This document shows, piece after piece, positions 24,638-34,854 of a stretch of DNA of 64,000 nt. Position 1 is the stretch's first letter; the number at the start of each line of letters is the position of its first letter. The notes beneath the pieces are model-generated. The model ran no database searches. It saw only the letters and a list, made by a program, of their open reading frames with translations, and was not told the DNA's origin. Position numbers and translations under genes: made by a program. Origin of the DNA: Hyphomicrobiales bacterium (GTDB lineage Bacteria > Pseudomonadota > Alphaproteobacteria > Rhizobiales > Aestuariivirgaceae); the NCBI GenBank assembly GCA_025363755.1, contig JANYLQ010000032.1, forward strand, positions 62,001 through 126,000. The letters run 5' to 3'.

Positions 24638-25726
24638 ATGAGCATCAAATCATTTGTGTCCGGCCTGGCACTTCTCGCCGCCATGACTGGCACTTCATTT
24701 GCGGGCGAAGTGAGGCTGTATTCTTGGGAGGCCTATTTTGGTGCAGACTCAGTCAAGAAATTTGAAGCGGAAACAGGCAACACGGTGACTTATGACGTGT
24801 TTGACTCGAATGACACTGTCGAAACCAAAATCCTGGCGGGAAATTCAGGCTATGACGTGGTAACCCCAAATCTCTCACCTCATTTGGCTCGCCAAATTCC
24901 CTTGAAGGCTTGGGGTGAATTAGACAAGGCACGGCTTCCAAATTTGGGCAACCTTGATTCAGCGCTCATGGCAAAAGTTACCGAGGCTGATCCAACTGGC
25001 TTTCACGCCGTTCCGTGGATGTGGGGCACGACAGGCGTTGGCCACAACCAAGAAAAAGTCAAAGCCATCATGCCTGATGCGCCCGTTGATTCATGGAAGA
25101 TGGTATTCGATCCAGAGGTGGCTGCCAAATTCAAGGATTGCGGTATTTCGGTTCTTGATGATGCTGAGCAAGTTCTGGGCAGCGCGCTAATCTATCTTGG
25201 TCTTGATCCTGACACGGATGATCCGGAAGTTTTGGAAAAGGCTGTTGATCTGGTCTCCAAAGTTAGGCCCTTTATTCGCCAGTTCCACGGTTCTAACTAC
25301 ATCGCTGGCCTTGCTGCGGGCGATCTTTGCGTTGCCATGGGTTATTCTGGCGATATGCAAGTGGCCACTAACCGCGCCAAAGAAGCTGGCAATAATTTTG
25401 TCATCGCCTACCGCATTCCAAAGGAGGGCAACCTGGTCTGGTTTGATACGTTGGCCATTCCGTCAGACGCTCCCAACCGGGACGCGGCCCATGCTTTCAT
25501 CAACTTCATGATGAAGCCGGAGATCGCTGCCTCTGCTGCCAATGAGACGGGCTTTGCTACGGCGAACAAGGCGGCACTTGGGCTTGTTGATGAAAAAATC
25601 AGAGGCAATCCAAACTATTATCCTTCACTTGAAGCGCAGAAGAAATTTCATTTGCCAAAAGTGAAAAGTGAAAAGACCGACAAGATGTGGCAACGGGCCT
25701 GGAACCGGGCCAAGGGCATTGAATAG
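24638..25726 (+). CDS. Periplasmic polyamine-binding protein, PotD/PotF family
   Basis: 362 residues with a signal peptide (MSIKSFVSGLALLAAMTGTSFAGE). The mature protein begins VRLYSWEAYFGADSVKKFEAETG, the classic start of PotD/PotF binding proteins, and has YDVVTPN and VPWMWGTTGVGHN, which line the polyamine site in that family. It captures putrescine, spermidine or a relative and feeds the permease encoded 13 bases downstream. AGGGAG lies before the ATG. Substrate may extend to agmatine, given the operon. Confidence 0.88.
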   Translation: MSIKSFVSGLALLAAMTGTSFAGEVRLYSWEAYFGADSVKKFEAETGNTVTYDVFDSNDTVETKILAGNSGYDVVTPNLSPHLARQIPLKAWGELDKARLPNLGNLDSALMAKVTEADPTGFHAVPWMWGTTGVGHNQEKVKAIMPDAPVDSWKMVFDPEVAAKFKDCGISVLDDAEQVLGSALIYLGLDPDTDDPEVLEKAVDLVSKVRPFIRQFHGSNYIAGLAAGDLCVAMGYSGDMQVATNRAKEAGNNFVIAYRIPKEGNLVWFDTLAIPSDAPNRDAAHAFINFMMKPEIAASAANETGFATANKAALGLVDEKIRGNPNYYPSLEAQKKFHLPKVKSEKTDKMWQRAWNRAKGIE

Positions 25727-25739
25727 GGTTTTCTGAAAG

Positions 25740-27449
25740 ATGGCACGGGACGGCGCTACCAACAGACGGATCGTCGTCGTCCCCTATCTTTGGCTGATCA
25801 GTTTTTTTGTTATTCCGTTTCTACTCATACTCAAAATCAGCCTGTCTGATCAGGCACGCGCTAGGCCGCCTTATATTCCGCAACTGGACGTAACCAAGGG
25901 TGTTGAAGGTTTTTGGACATTCCTCACAGCTCTCGATTTTGAAAACTATGTGACGCTGCTGACTGATGGCTACTACTTTCGCTCCTACCTGCTGTCGCTC
26001 GAAACTGCGGCAATTGCCACCGCACTTACCCTGCTGATTGCCTATCCCATGGCTTACGGTCTTACACGGGCACGGCAGAAATGGCGGAATCTGCTTTTGG
26101 CGCTTGTTGTCTTGCCATTCTGGATCAGCTTTCTGATCCGCGTATATGCATGGATGGCCATTCTCAAACCTAATGGGTTTCTTGATATGGTGGGGCAAGG
26201 TTTAGGCTTCAGCGCGGGGGCATTCGCGTTGCTCAACACTAAAAGCGCCGTCATTATCGGAATTGTTTATTCATATTTGCCTTTCATGATCCTGCCGCTG
26301 TTTACGGTGTTGGACAAACTGGACGACTCGCTCCTTGAGGCATCGCGTGATCTGGGTGCCTCCACTTTGCGAACATTTATTTCAATTACCTTGCCACTTT
26401 CGCTGCCGGGCATTTATGCAGGATGTTTGTTGGCTTTCATTCCGATGATCGGCGAATTCGTCATTCCTGATCTTCTTGGCAGCAATGACACGGCCCTGAT
26501 CGGCAAAACCCTGTGGACTGAATTTTTTAACAATCAGGATTGGCCTTTGGCTGCGTCCATCGCTGTTGGCATGTTACTGCTTCTGCTTTTACCAATTGTT
26601 GCGCTGCAAAAAGCCCAAGCCAAAGCGGATGTACGCCAAGCCTCGCAGGTGTCAGTGGGTGGTCGGCGTTTTTCATCCCTTAACTTTGCAGCAGTCGTAT
26701 TCGGCCTTGGCTTTATCTATCTGCCAATATTTCTGGTCATGATATTCAGCTTCAACAACAGCCGTCTCGTGACCGTGTGGGCTGGCTTTTCGTTGAAATG
26801 GTATGGTGTTTTGTTTCAGAATACACAGCTTCTGTTGAGCGCGTGGCTGTCATTCAAGCTGGCCTTTGTGTCAGCGACTGCAGCAACAATCATTGGCGTC
26901 ATGGCGGCAATGACGCTTGTGCGTATCAAAAGCTTTCGCGGCAAGAAACTGTTTGGCTTTCTCGTTCTTGCTCCTATCATTATTCCTGAAATGGTAATCG
27001 GTCTTGCTTTTTTGCTATTATTTGTGGCGATTGATTTGCCGCGCGGCTTCCTCACGTTGTTTCTCGCACATACGACATTTGGTCTCTGCTTTGTCGCTGC
27101 GACCGTGCAGGCGCGGCTCAGTGGCTTTGATTCGACCTTGGAGGAAGCGTCTTCCGACCTTGGTGCCAGCAGACTGCAAACTTTTTGGCGCATTACGTTT
27201 CCACTTATTTTGCCGGGTGTGTTGTCCGGCTGGGCTCTTGCCTTTGTCCTGTCATTTGATGACCTGATTATTTCCAGTTTGGTGACCGGCCCGGGTGCCA
27301 CCACACTCCCGATGCGCCTCTACAGCCAAATGCGCCTTGGCGTAACGCCTGAGGTCAATGCTGCAAGCACGTTGATGGTTCTTGCTGCGGTTATAGTGCT
27401 TTTCGTCACTCTCTGGTTCGGGCCAAAGCGTGGCGCAGAGCAAATATGA
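25740..27449 (+). CDS. Fused polyamine ABC permease (PotH-PotI in one chain)
   Basis: 569 residues, about twice a normal PotH or PotI. Residues 1 to about 300 are PotH-like (NRRIVVVPYLWLISFFVIPFLL, then the EAA loop EASRDLGASTLRTFISITLP). From about residue 305 a PotI-like half begins (FSSLNFAAVVFGLGFIYLPI, FSFNNSRLV), with its own EAA loop EEASSDLGASRLQTFWRITFP. Each half has about six membrane helices. The frame is continuous, with no stop or shift. No ATPase gene (PotA/PotG) follows; the operon ends in a hairpin, so the ATPase must come from elsewhere. Confidence 0.88.
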   Translation: MARDGATNRRIVVVPYLWLISFFVIPFLLILKISLSDQARARPPYIPQLDVTKGVEGFWTFLTALDFENYVTLLTDGYYFRSYLLSLETAAIATALTLLIAYPMAYGLTRARQKWRNLLLALVVLPFWISFLIRVYAWMAILKPNGFLDMVGQGLGFSAGAFALLNTKSAVIIGIVYSYLPFMILPLFTVLDKLDDSLLEASRDLGASTLRTFISITLPLSLPGIYAGCLLAFIPMIGEFVIPDLLGSNDTALIGKTLWTEFFNNQDWPLAASIAVGMLLLLLLPIVALQKAQAKADVRQASQVSVGGRRFSSLNFAAVVFGLGFIYLPIFLVMIFSFNNSRLVTVWAGFSLKWYGVLFQNTQLLLSAWLSFKLAFVSATAATIIGVMAAMTLVRIKSFRGKKLFGFLVLAPIIIPEMVIGLAFLLLFVAIDLPRGFLTLFLAHTTFGLCFVAATVQARLSGFDSTLEEASSDLGASRLQTFWRITFPLILPGVLSGWALAFVLSFDDLIISSLVTGPGATTLPMRLYSQMRLGVTPEVNAASTLMVLAAVIVLFVTLWFGPKRGAEQI

Positions 27450-27466
27450 GTATTGATGTTTGAGCT

Positions 27467-27491
27467 GGGAGCGGCCAACTTGGTCGCTCCC
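27467..27491. terminator. Hairpin between convergent permease and sugar-binding-protein genes
   Basis: Arms GGGAGCGGCC and GGTCGCTCCC pair over 10 bp with one G-U and an AACTT loop. There is no T-run on either side, so it is probably a bidirectional or Rho-assisted end point. Confidence 0.5.
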
Positions 27492-27507
27492 AAGACCTGT
27501 GATGCTG

Positions 27508-28794
27508 CTACTTTACGGCAGTGATCGCTTTAACCAATTCTGCAACGGCATCTGATGATGACATTTCAGAATTGAAATGTTTGGTTACGACGTCGGTGAT
27601 TGCTCCAGTTACAGCGGCATTTGCTGCGTGAGTGTAGGCAACTGTTGGCACGACCGTATTTGCTTTGGATGCTTCGGCTAAATCTGCAATATTCTTCTTT
27701 GCGCAGGAATCAAGGCCATCTTCGGGAGTTCCGATCACTGCTGGAATGGAGCCTTTGGCAATGTTGAACTTGTTTTGCACGCCCTTGTCCATGATTGCGT
27801 TTGCCAATACCGCTTGTGCCTTTTTGGCTTCGTCAGTTGGTTGCTCAAACATGGAGAACGAATTGACCAGGAATGCAAAGTCTCCTTGCGTACCTGGAGA
27901 AGGGAAGCAGAGGAAGTCTACATCCGCTTGTTTTTTTGCGTTTGTAAATTCGCCTTTTGACCAGTCTCCCATGATTTGCATGGCAGCTTTGCCTTCAATC
28001 ACCATCGCTGTTGCAAGGTTCCAATCGCGCCCGGAGAAATCTTTATCGACCATTCCACGCAATAAACGCATTTCATCAAAAACTTTGACCATCGTATCGC
28101 TGCTCAACGTGCCTGCATCGAGATCTACGAAAGCCTTGCGGTAGAAGTCTGGCCCACCAATTCCTAAAGCAACGCTATCAAAAAGTGTCACATCTTGCCA
28201 AGCTTGGCCACCATGGGCCAGTGGGATGATGCCCGCAGCTTGGAATTTTGGAGCAAGCGCATTAAATTCCTCCCACGTTTTTGGTGGTTGAGCTCCGATT
28301 TTTTCAAATGCTGCCTTTGAAGCCCAAACCATGTTCACGCGGTGGATGTTGGTCGGAGCAGAAACCCAGCGCCCGTCTACTTTAACAAACTCTTTGACTG
28401 CTTCAGGCAACGCGTGCTCCCAATCACCTGCTTTGGCGATTTCTCCAAGATCGGCCAGCATTCCAGCCTTGGCCCAATCAATGATATTCTGGCCCAACAT
28501 CAGCATGGCCGCTGGCGGGTTACCAGCAGCGATACGGGCTTGAAGTGCCGCTTTTGCCGCATCGCCACCGCCGCCTGCAACAGGAGCGTCAACCCACTTA
28601 ACACCAGCGGCTTCAACTTTATCTTTGACCGCCTTAAGAGCGGCCGCTTCACCGCCTGTCGTCCAGAAATGCATAACTTCGACAGACCCATCGGCAAAGG
28701 CAGGCAGGCAGAATGAAGAGCTTGCCAACAGGCCAGTGACCAGAGAGGCCGCAGCAATTGACCGAATACGTTTAACTCCAGAAATATAGTTCAT
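27508..28794 (-). CDS. Sugar ABC transporter binding protein, GtsA-like
   Basis: 428 residues with a signal peptide (IRSIAAASLVTGLLASSSFCLPAFA). The mature chain starts VEVMHFWTTGGEAAALK and contains APVAGGGGDAAKAALQ, PAAMLMLG, IPLAHGGQAWQD and GRDWNLATAMV, blocks shared with GtsA-type glucose/mannose-binding proteins of the MalE superfamily. It is separated from its permease and ATPase genes, which lie on the other strand from 33051, but the divergent promoter region carries the same operator as theirs. The sugar cannot be fixed from sequence alone. Confidence 0.85.
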   Translation of the reverse strand: MNYISGVKRIRSIAAASLVTGLLASSSFCLPAFADGSVEVMHFWTTGGEAAALKAVKDKVEAAGVKWVDAPVAGGGGDAAKAALQARIAAGNPPAAMLMLGQNIIDWAKAGMLADLGEIAKAGDWEHALPEAVKEFVKVDGRWVSAPTNIHRVNMVWASKAAFEKIGAQPPKTWEEFNALAPKFQAAGIIPLAHGGQAWQDVTLFDSVALGIGGPDFYRKAFVDLDAGTLSSDTMVKVFDEMRLLRGMVDKDFSGRDWNLATAMVIEGKAAMQIMGDWSKGEFTNAKKQADVDFLCFPSPGTQGDFAFLVNSFSMFEQPTDEAKKAQAVLANAIMDKGVQNKFNIAKGSIPAVIGTPEDGLDSCAKKNIADLAEASKANTVVPTVAYTHAANAAVTGAITDVVTKHFNSEMSSSDAVAELVKAITAVK

Positions 28795-28868
28795 TAGGTT
28801 CCTCCAAAAACTGTTCGTTGTTTTTACCGGTCTCGATTACATTAGACTGGTTAGTTACTTAGCATTTA

Positions 28869-28882
28869 TTGGAACGTTCCAA
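28869..28882. promoter_or_regulatory. Probable LacI-family operator 1
   Basis: TTGGAACGTTCCAA is a perfect 14-bp palindrome with central CG, the usual form of LacI/GalR operators. It lies in the 196-bp gap between the divergent binding-protein gene and lacI-type regulator. A near-identical site is at 30477-30490. Confidence 0.75.
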
Positions 28883-28990
28883 ATGTCAAGTAAAAGATTG
28901 AATTTGGTGGAGTTGATGAGAACTGTAGATTTTTGGTTGTTGAAATTAGGCATACGAGCTAGAGAAGATCGTTCCATACTGGATATTTGA

Positions 28991-30061
28991 ATGCTGAAAT
29001 CGAATAAGACTTTGCGAAAATTAATGGCGGCTAAGGTATCGACCCCCAAATCTCGTGCAACAATTATTGATATTGCGCGTGTGGCGGGGGTATCGAAATC
29101 GACTGTCTCATTGGTTTTGCAAGGTAGTTCGTTGGTTCGAAAAGAAACCCGCGAAACGGTTCAAAATGTAATTGAACAATTGGGTTATGTTTACAACCGC
29201 TCGGCGGCTGGCTTACGCCAGGCAAAATCTGATTTTGCTGGCATTGTCATCGGAGATTTGAGCAATCCGTTCTTTTCGGAACTGGCAGCGGGTATCGAAG
29301 AAGTCTTGGCGGGATATAACATGTTGCCCGTTTTAGCCAACGCGAATGAAGACCCTGTTCAGCAGGCGAATGCGATTCGCGCTCTGCGCGAGCATGGTGT
29401 GGCCGGTATTGTGCTTAGTCCTGCCAGAGGAACGACAGCGTGGACAATATCGGAGTCGTTCCCCAAAGGCTTGCCCGTCGTTGTGGCAATGTGTGTGGTC
29501 GATGACTGCCCTTTTCCCTATGTTGGCCCTGATAATATTTCTGGTTTTCTTCAAGCAACCGGTCATTTAATTGAGCTTGGTCATAGGTCGATCGCTTTCT
29601 TGGGGGGTGATAACAGTTTTGCTGTCCAAAAGGAGAGAATTGAGGGCTGGCGTAAAGCGCACCGTGATGTTGGCCTGGTTGCTGATGACAGGCTGATCAT
29701 AAATTCTGCACCATCGCGGCAAGGAGGGGCAGAGGCAATGGAGATTGCGTTGTCGCACCCGCAAAAACCGACTGCAGCAGTTTGTCATAATGATGTGGTT
29801 GCACTGGGTGCCTCTCGCTTGCTTCACGAGTCTGGTTTGAGTGTTGGTCGCGACTTTTCCATTGTTGGTTTTGATGACATTGCTGAAGCTGCGTATGCAT
29901 TCCCTCCTTTGACGACTGTGAGCGTTGGCACTCGTAATATGGGGATGGAGGCGGCCAAGCGTTTGGTTCAATTGATCAAGGGCGAGGCAGTTGATTCACG
30001 CAAGTTTCTCGGAGAAACAAAATTGATTGTTCGGCAGTCTACTGGCCCTTGTAAAGTTTGA
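28991..30061 (+). CDS. LacI-family transcriptional repressor
   Basis: 356 residues. The N-terminal HTH and hinge read TIIDIARVAGVSKSTVSLVLQGSSLVRKETRE (about residues 24-55), followed by a periplasmic-binding-protein-like effector domain (FAGIVIGDLSNPFFSELAAGIEE; later HNDVVALGASRLLHESG, VGFDDIAEA). Starts at ATG 28991 or 29024 are both possible; the latter trims a non-conserved tail. It probably represses the divergent gtsA-like gene and the downstream dehydrogenase-transporter operon through the two TTGGAACG sites. The effector is presumably the transported sugar or a product. Confidence 0.88.
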   Translation: MLKSNKTLRKLMAAKVSTPKSRATIIDIARVAGVSKSTVSLVLQGSSLVRKETRETVQNVIEQLGYVYNRSAAGLRQAKSDFAGIVIGDLSNPFFSELAAGIEEVLAGYNMLPVLANANEDPVQQANAIRALREHGVAGIVLSPARGTTAWTISESFPKGLPVVVAMCVVDDCPFPYVGPDNISGFLQATGHLIELGHRSIAFLGGDNSFAVQKERIEGWRKAHRDVGLVADDRLIINSAPSRQGGAEAMEIALSHPQKPTAAVCHNDVVALGASRLLHESGLSVGRDFSIVGFDDIAEAAYAFPPLTTVSVGTRNMGMEAAKRLVQLIKGEAVDSRKFLGETKLIVRQSTGPCKV

Positions 30062-30071
30062 GAATTGAAAC

Positions 30072-30380
30072 ATGATTAGACATATCGTACTCATAAAATT
30101 CAAACCTGAAACCAGTGAAAGTCAGATCAAAGCAATTTTCATTGAGCTTGATCACATACGCTCAGAAATTTCTGGCATGGGGACAGTTCAAAGCGGACGC
30201 AGCGAGAGCCCGGAGCACATCGAACGTGGATTTATGCATGGTTTCACGATCGATTTTGAAACCTGGCAAGACCTTGGCGCATACCAGAATCACCCGAAAC
30301 ACCAAGCAACAGGTGCTAAAATTGTTGCAGCCGCGGCAGGCGGCATCGACGGCATTTTGGTTTTTGATTTTGAATTCTGA
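30072..30380 (+). CDS. Dabb-family (stress-responsive alpha/beta barrel) protein
   Basis: 102 residues, beginning MIRHIVLIKFKPETSESQI, the standard Dabb start. Other family blocks are the central HGFTIDFETWQDLGAYQNHPKHQA and the end GGIDGILVFDFEF. These small dimeric barrels often accompany sugar catabolic enzymes, and a few are enzymes or ligand-binding proteins. It starts 10 bases after the LacI gene, so the two are likely cotranscribed. Its precise role is unknown. Confidence 0.8.
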   Translation: MIRHIVLIKFKPETSESQIKAIFIELDHIRSEISGMGTVQSGRSESPEHIERGFMHGFTIDFETWQDLGAYQNHPKHQATGAKIVAAAAGGIDGILVFDFEF

Positions 30381-30476
30381 TACGCGAATTTATTTTCTCA
30401 ATATCACCCGATAGCGCCGTAAATTTGCGAGAAAATTGAGATATCTGACGCTTCAGAGATTTTTTGTTTGACTAAT

Positions 30477-30490
30477 TTGGAACGATCCAA
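30477..30490. promoter_or_regulatory. Probable LacI-family operator 2
   Basis: TTGGAACGATCCAA differs from the site at 28869 by one base. It lies 49 bases before the dehydrogenase start and so can block the promoter of the 30.5-37.3 kb operon. The two copies define a small regulon for the adjacent LacI protein. Confidence 0.75.
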
Positions 30491-30520
30491 TAGTAGACCA
30501 ATTTAATAGATCAAGAATAA

Positions 30521-31543
<1,023 letters not shown>

Positions 31544-31546
31544 ACG

Positions 31547-33058
31547 ATGTCGCATTATATTACGCCAAAAATTTTAGCAGGTTACGTTGCACCAGAGTAC
31601 ATGATGTTGATTGATGGTGCGTGGCAAAAATCGCAGTCTGGCGAAACCTCAAGCAGGCTGGCACCGGGGCACGGTACGATTGTTGGCCGTTATCAATCGG
31701 CCACGGTTGCCGACGCAAAATTGGCGATAGCATCTGCACGCAAAGCATTTGATCATGGGCCTTGGCCGCGTATGAAGGCCGCTGAGCGTTCAAAATTTTT
31801 GCATAAAGTTGCAGACTTGATTGAACAAAACCGGGAAAAAATTGCGCATTTGGACACGATTGAGAGTGGAAAACCCATTCAACAAGTTCTCAGTGAAATT
31901 GATGGCGCTATTGATATCTGGCGCTATGCCGCCTCTCTCGCGCGAACACTTTATGGCGAAAGTTACAACAATCTGGGTGAGCATACACTGGGCATAGTCT
32001 TGCGCGAACCGATTGGCGTTGTATCAATCATCACCCCATGGAATTTCCCATTCCTGATTGTTTCGCAAAAGCTGCCTTTTGCGCTCGCAGCTGGCTGCAC
32101 GGCGGTTGTTAAGCCGTCCGAATTGAGTTCAGGCTCAACTCTATTTTTGGGTCAGCTGTTATTAGATGCTGGTTTGCCAACGGGTGTTGTGAATATCATC
32201 AGCGGCAAAGGGGCGGTCTTTGGTGACGTCCTTACGGGTGATGCTGACGTTGATATGATTTCATTTACGGGATCGACTGGAGTCGGTTGTTCCGCCATGG
32301 CCATAGCGGCCAGAACGATGAAGAAAGTGTCGATGGAACTAGGCGGAAAGAATCCGCAGATTGTTTTTCCCGACGCTGACCTTGAGGCTTTTGTGGATGC
32401 GGCAGTGTTTGGCGGTTACTTCAATGCAGGGGAATGCTGCAACGCGGGTTCTCGTCTTATTGTTCATGAAAGCATCGTGGAAAATGTAACCGATCGTATC
32501 GCCAGCCTATCCAAAAGAGTGCGAGTAGGTGATCCCCTCAACCCAGAAACGCAAGTGGGTGCCATCATCACTCCCCTCCATTTTGAAAAAATATCATCTT
32601 ACATCGCGGGCGCAAAAGAAGAGGGCGCTGAAGTCGCATTAGGTGGAGAGCGCCTTGATCTTGGCATGGGTGATTATATGGCGCCTACAATTCTCACCAA
32701 CGTGAAACCAGAAATGAAAGTTGCGCATGAAGAAATTTTCGGTCCTGTCATCTCCATTTTGAAATTTGAGATAAAAACTGAAGCCCTCGACATTGCCAAC
32801 TCAACCCAGTTTGGATTGTCTGCAAGTGTTTGGTCTAAAGACATCGATACCTGTTTGGAGATATCGAGAGGCGTTCGGGCTGGCACCGTGTGGGTTAATA
32901 CATTTATGGACGGAACTCCGGAATTGCCGTTCGGAGGTGTCAAACAATCTGGGCTTGGCCGGGAACTGGGCCGTCATTCGGTAGAAGATTACACCGAGTC
33001 GAAAACACTCAACATCCATCAAGGTGCACGCACTTCATGGTGGGTTAGCAATGCTTGA
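31547..33058 (+). CDS. NAD(P)-dependent aldehyde dehydrogenase
   Basis: 503 residues, full-length ALDH superfamily. It has the NAD-binding PWNFPFLIVSQKLPFALAAGC, the glycine motif FTGSTGVG, catalytic Glu in SMELGGKNPQIVF and catalytic Cys in NAGECCNAGSRL, where two adjacent Cys replace the more common QCC. The C-terminus has PELPFGGVKQSGLGRELG. It oxidises an aldehyde to an acid; in this operon a product such as glycerate, passed on to the glycerate 2-kinase at 35976, would make sense. It starts three bases after the dehydrogenase stop. Confidence 0.9.
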   Translation: MSHYITPKILAGYVAPEYMMLIDGAWQKSQSGETSSRLAPGHGTIVGRYQSATVADAKLAIASARKAFDHGPWPRMKAAERSKFLHKVADLIEQNREKIAHLDTIESGKPIQQVLSEIDGAIDIWRYAASLARTLYGESYNNLGEHTLGIVLREPIGVVSIITPWNFPFLIVSQKLPFALAAGCTAVVKPSELSSGSTLFLGQLLLDAGLPTGVVNIISGKGAVFGDVLTGDADVDMISFTGSTGVGCSAMAIAARTMKKVSMELGGKNPQIVFPDADLEAFVDAAVFGGYFNAGECCNAGSRLIVHESIVENVTDRIASLSKRVRVGDPLNPETQVGAIITPLHFEKISSYIAGAKEEGAEVALGGERLDLGMGDYMAPTILTNVKPEMKVAHEEIFGPVISILKFEIKTEALDIANSTQFGLSASVWSKDIDTCLEISRGVRAGTVWVNTFMDGTPELPFGGVKQSGLGRELGRHSVEDYTESKTLNIHQGARTSWWVSNA

Positions 33059-33974
33059 TGACCAAACATCAAAGCAAACTTTCACCAGGGTTTTGGCAAG
33101 ACGTCGTTTTGCAGATATCCTCCCCAAACTGGTATTAGCCCCCAGTTTTGCCATTACTCTGGTGTTTGTCTACGGCTTCATATTGTTCACGGGAGCTCTG
33201 TCTTTGACAGGATCTAAACTGCTTCCCGACCTCACAAAATGGGTTGGCCTTACCAATTACGAACGACTGTTCGACCATCCAAATTGGTGGATTTCTCTTG
33301 GCAATCTCGCGATCTTTACGTGTTTATATATTACAATTTGTTCTGTTCTTGGTCTCGCACTGGCGATCCTGCTTGATCAAAAAATTCGCGGTGAAGGTGT
33401 ATTGCGCCCGATCTATCTTTATCCCATGGCGCTGTCGTTTATTGTCACGGGTGTCGCATGGAAGTGGTTTCTTGATCCCGGCATTGGCCTCGAGCATGTG
33501 ATGAAATTGTGGGGCTTTGAAAGTTTTTCCTTCCGGTGGATCAAAGACAGTCAATTTGCAATTTACACAATTGTGATCGCCGCCATTTGGCAATCTTCTG
33601 GATTTGTTATGGCGATGTTTTTGGCAGGTCTCCGCGGTGTCGATAATGAGATCATCAAAGCAGCGCAAATTGATGGCGCATCAAACTGGACGCTCTATCG
33701 CCGCATCATCATTCCGATGATGACGCCGGTCTTTTTGTCTGCGTTTGTGGTGTTGGCCCATCTTGCAATCAAGTCCTATGATTTGGTTGTTGCGATGACA
33801 GATGGTGGTCCAGGCACGGCAACATGGACGCCTGCATTGTTCATGCAAAAATTTACATTTGGTCGCAATGAAATGGGCATGGGATCGGCATCAGCAATCA
33901 TCATGTTGATGATGGTTGCTGCTGTTATCGTTCCATATCTTTATTCTGAACTTGCAAAGAAGAAATCATCATGA
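33051..33974 (+). CDS. Sugar ABC transporter permease, GtsB/UgpA type
   Basis: ATG 33051 overlaps the aldehyde dehydrogenase end by eight bases, giving 307 residues. It has six or more membrane helices and the EAA cytoplasmic loop NEIIKAAQIDGASNWTLYRRIIIPMM, which contacts the ATPase. TDGGPGTATWTPALFMQKF near the C-terminus is typical of carbohydrate permeases of this class. It pairs with the next gene. An upstream start at 33024 would lie inside the preceding gene and has no better ribosome site. Confidence 0.9.
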   Translation: MLDDQTSKQTFTRVLARRRFADILPKLVLAPSFAITLVFVYGFILFTGALSLTGSKLLPDLTKWVGLTNYERLFDHPNWWISLGNLAIFTCLYITICSVLGLALAILLDQKIRGEGVLRPIYLYPMALSFIVTGVAWKWFLDPGIGLEHVMKLWGFESFSFRWIKDSQFAIYTIVIAAIWQSSGFVMAMFLAGLRGVDNEIIKAAQIDGASNWTLYRRIIIPMMTPVFLSAFVVLAHLAIKSYDLVVAMTDGGPGTATWTPALFMQKFTFGRNEMGMGSASAIIMLMMVAAVIVPYLYSELAKKKSS

Positions 33975-34852
33975 GTTCCTCTCAGAGCCAGCAAGCTGTA
34001 AAAATGGGCTTTGCCACGCGCTTATTGGTCTACGGAATTCTATTGATAGTTGCGATCTTCTATCTTTTGCCGCTCTATATCATGATCGTGAATTCCTTGA
34101 AGCCTCTTGTCGAAATTCAGCAAGGCAACATGCTTTCTCTTCCCCATGAATGGACTGTTGCAGCGTGGTCAAGTGCTTGGTCAACTGCACAAATTGGTGT
34201 TGAACCTACAGGCCTTAAACCCTATTTCTTGAATTCTCTTTTGATGGTCGTTCCTGCCGTTTTTATCGCAACCATGCTCGGCGCCTTGAATGGGTATGTG
34301 CTTACCAAATGGCGGTTCAGAGGCAGCGAAATCATCTTCGCTATGATGTTGCTCAGTTGCTTTATCCCATTTCAAATTGTGATTATCCCATCCGCACGTC
34401 TTTTGGGATTGGCTGGTCTATCAGGAACGATCGCTGGACTGGTTGCAATCCACACGGTCTATGGTCTTGGATTTACAACATTGTTCTTCAGAAATTTTTA
34501 CGAAGCGTTTCCAACAGAATTGGTGCGCGCGGCGCAAATGGATGGGGCCAGATTTTTTCAAACATTTTGGCGCATTCTACTTCCTAATTCCGGTCCGATT
34601 ATTGTGGTTACTGTGATTTGGCAATTTACCAACATCTGGAATGATTTTCTGTTTGGAGCGTCTTTCTCCGATGCTGACTCGCAGCCGATGACTGTTGCTT
34701 TAAATAATCTCGTAAACTCTTCCACTGGCGTGAAGGAATATAACGTACACTTTGCTGGCGCTATCTTGGCCGCACTCCCCACACTTTTGGTTTACATTTT
34801 GTCGGGCCGTTACTTTGTTCGCGGTCTGATGGCAGGATCGGTAAAAGGTTAG
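33971..34852 (+). CDS. Sugar ABC transporter permease, GtsC/UgpE type
   Basis: 293 residues with about six membrane helices. The N-terminal helix FATRLLVYGILLIVAIFYLLPLY precedes IVNSLKPLVEIQQGN, standard for MalG-type permeases. The EAA loop is PTELVRAAQMDGARFFQTFWRILLP. The C-terminus YILSGRYFVRGLMAGSVKG is the hallmark end of carbohydrate permeases. ATGA overlap with the upstream permease shows coupled translation. It forms the inner-membrane channel with the preceding gene product. Confidence 0.9.
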   Translation: MSSSQSQQAVKMGFATRLLVYGILLIVAIFYLLPLYIMIVNSLKPLVEIQQGNMLSLPHEWTVAAWSSAWSTAQIGVEPTGLKPYFLNSLLMVVPAVFIATMLGALNGYVLTKWRFRGSEIIFAMMLLSCFIPFQIVIIPSARLLGLAGLSGTIAGLVAIHTVYGLGFTTLFFRNFYEAFPTELVRAAQMDGARFFQTFWRILLPNSGPIIVVTVIWQFTNIWNDFLFGASFSDADSQPMTVALNNLVNSSTGVKEYNVHFAGAILAALPTLLVYILSGRYFVRGLMAGSVKG

Positions 34853-34854
34853 TC

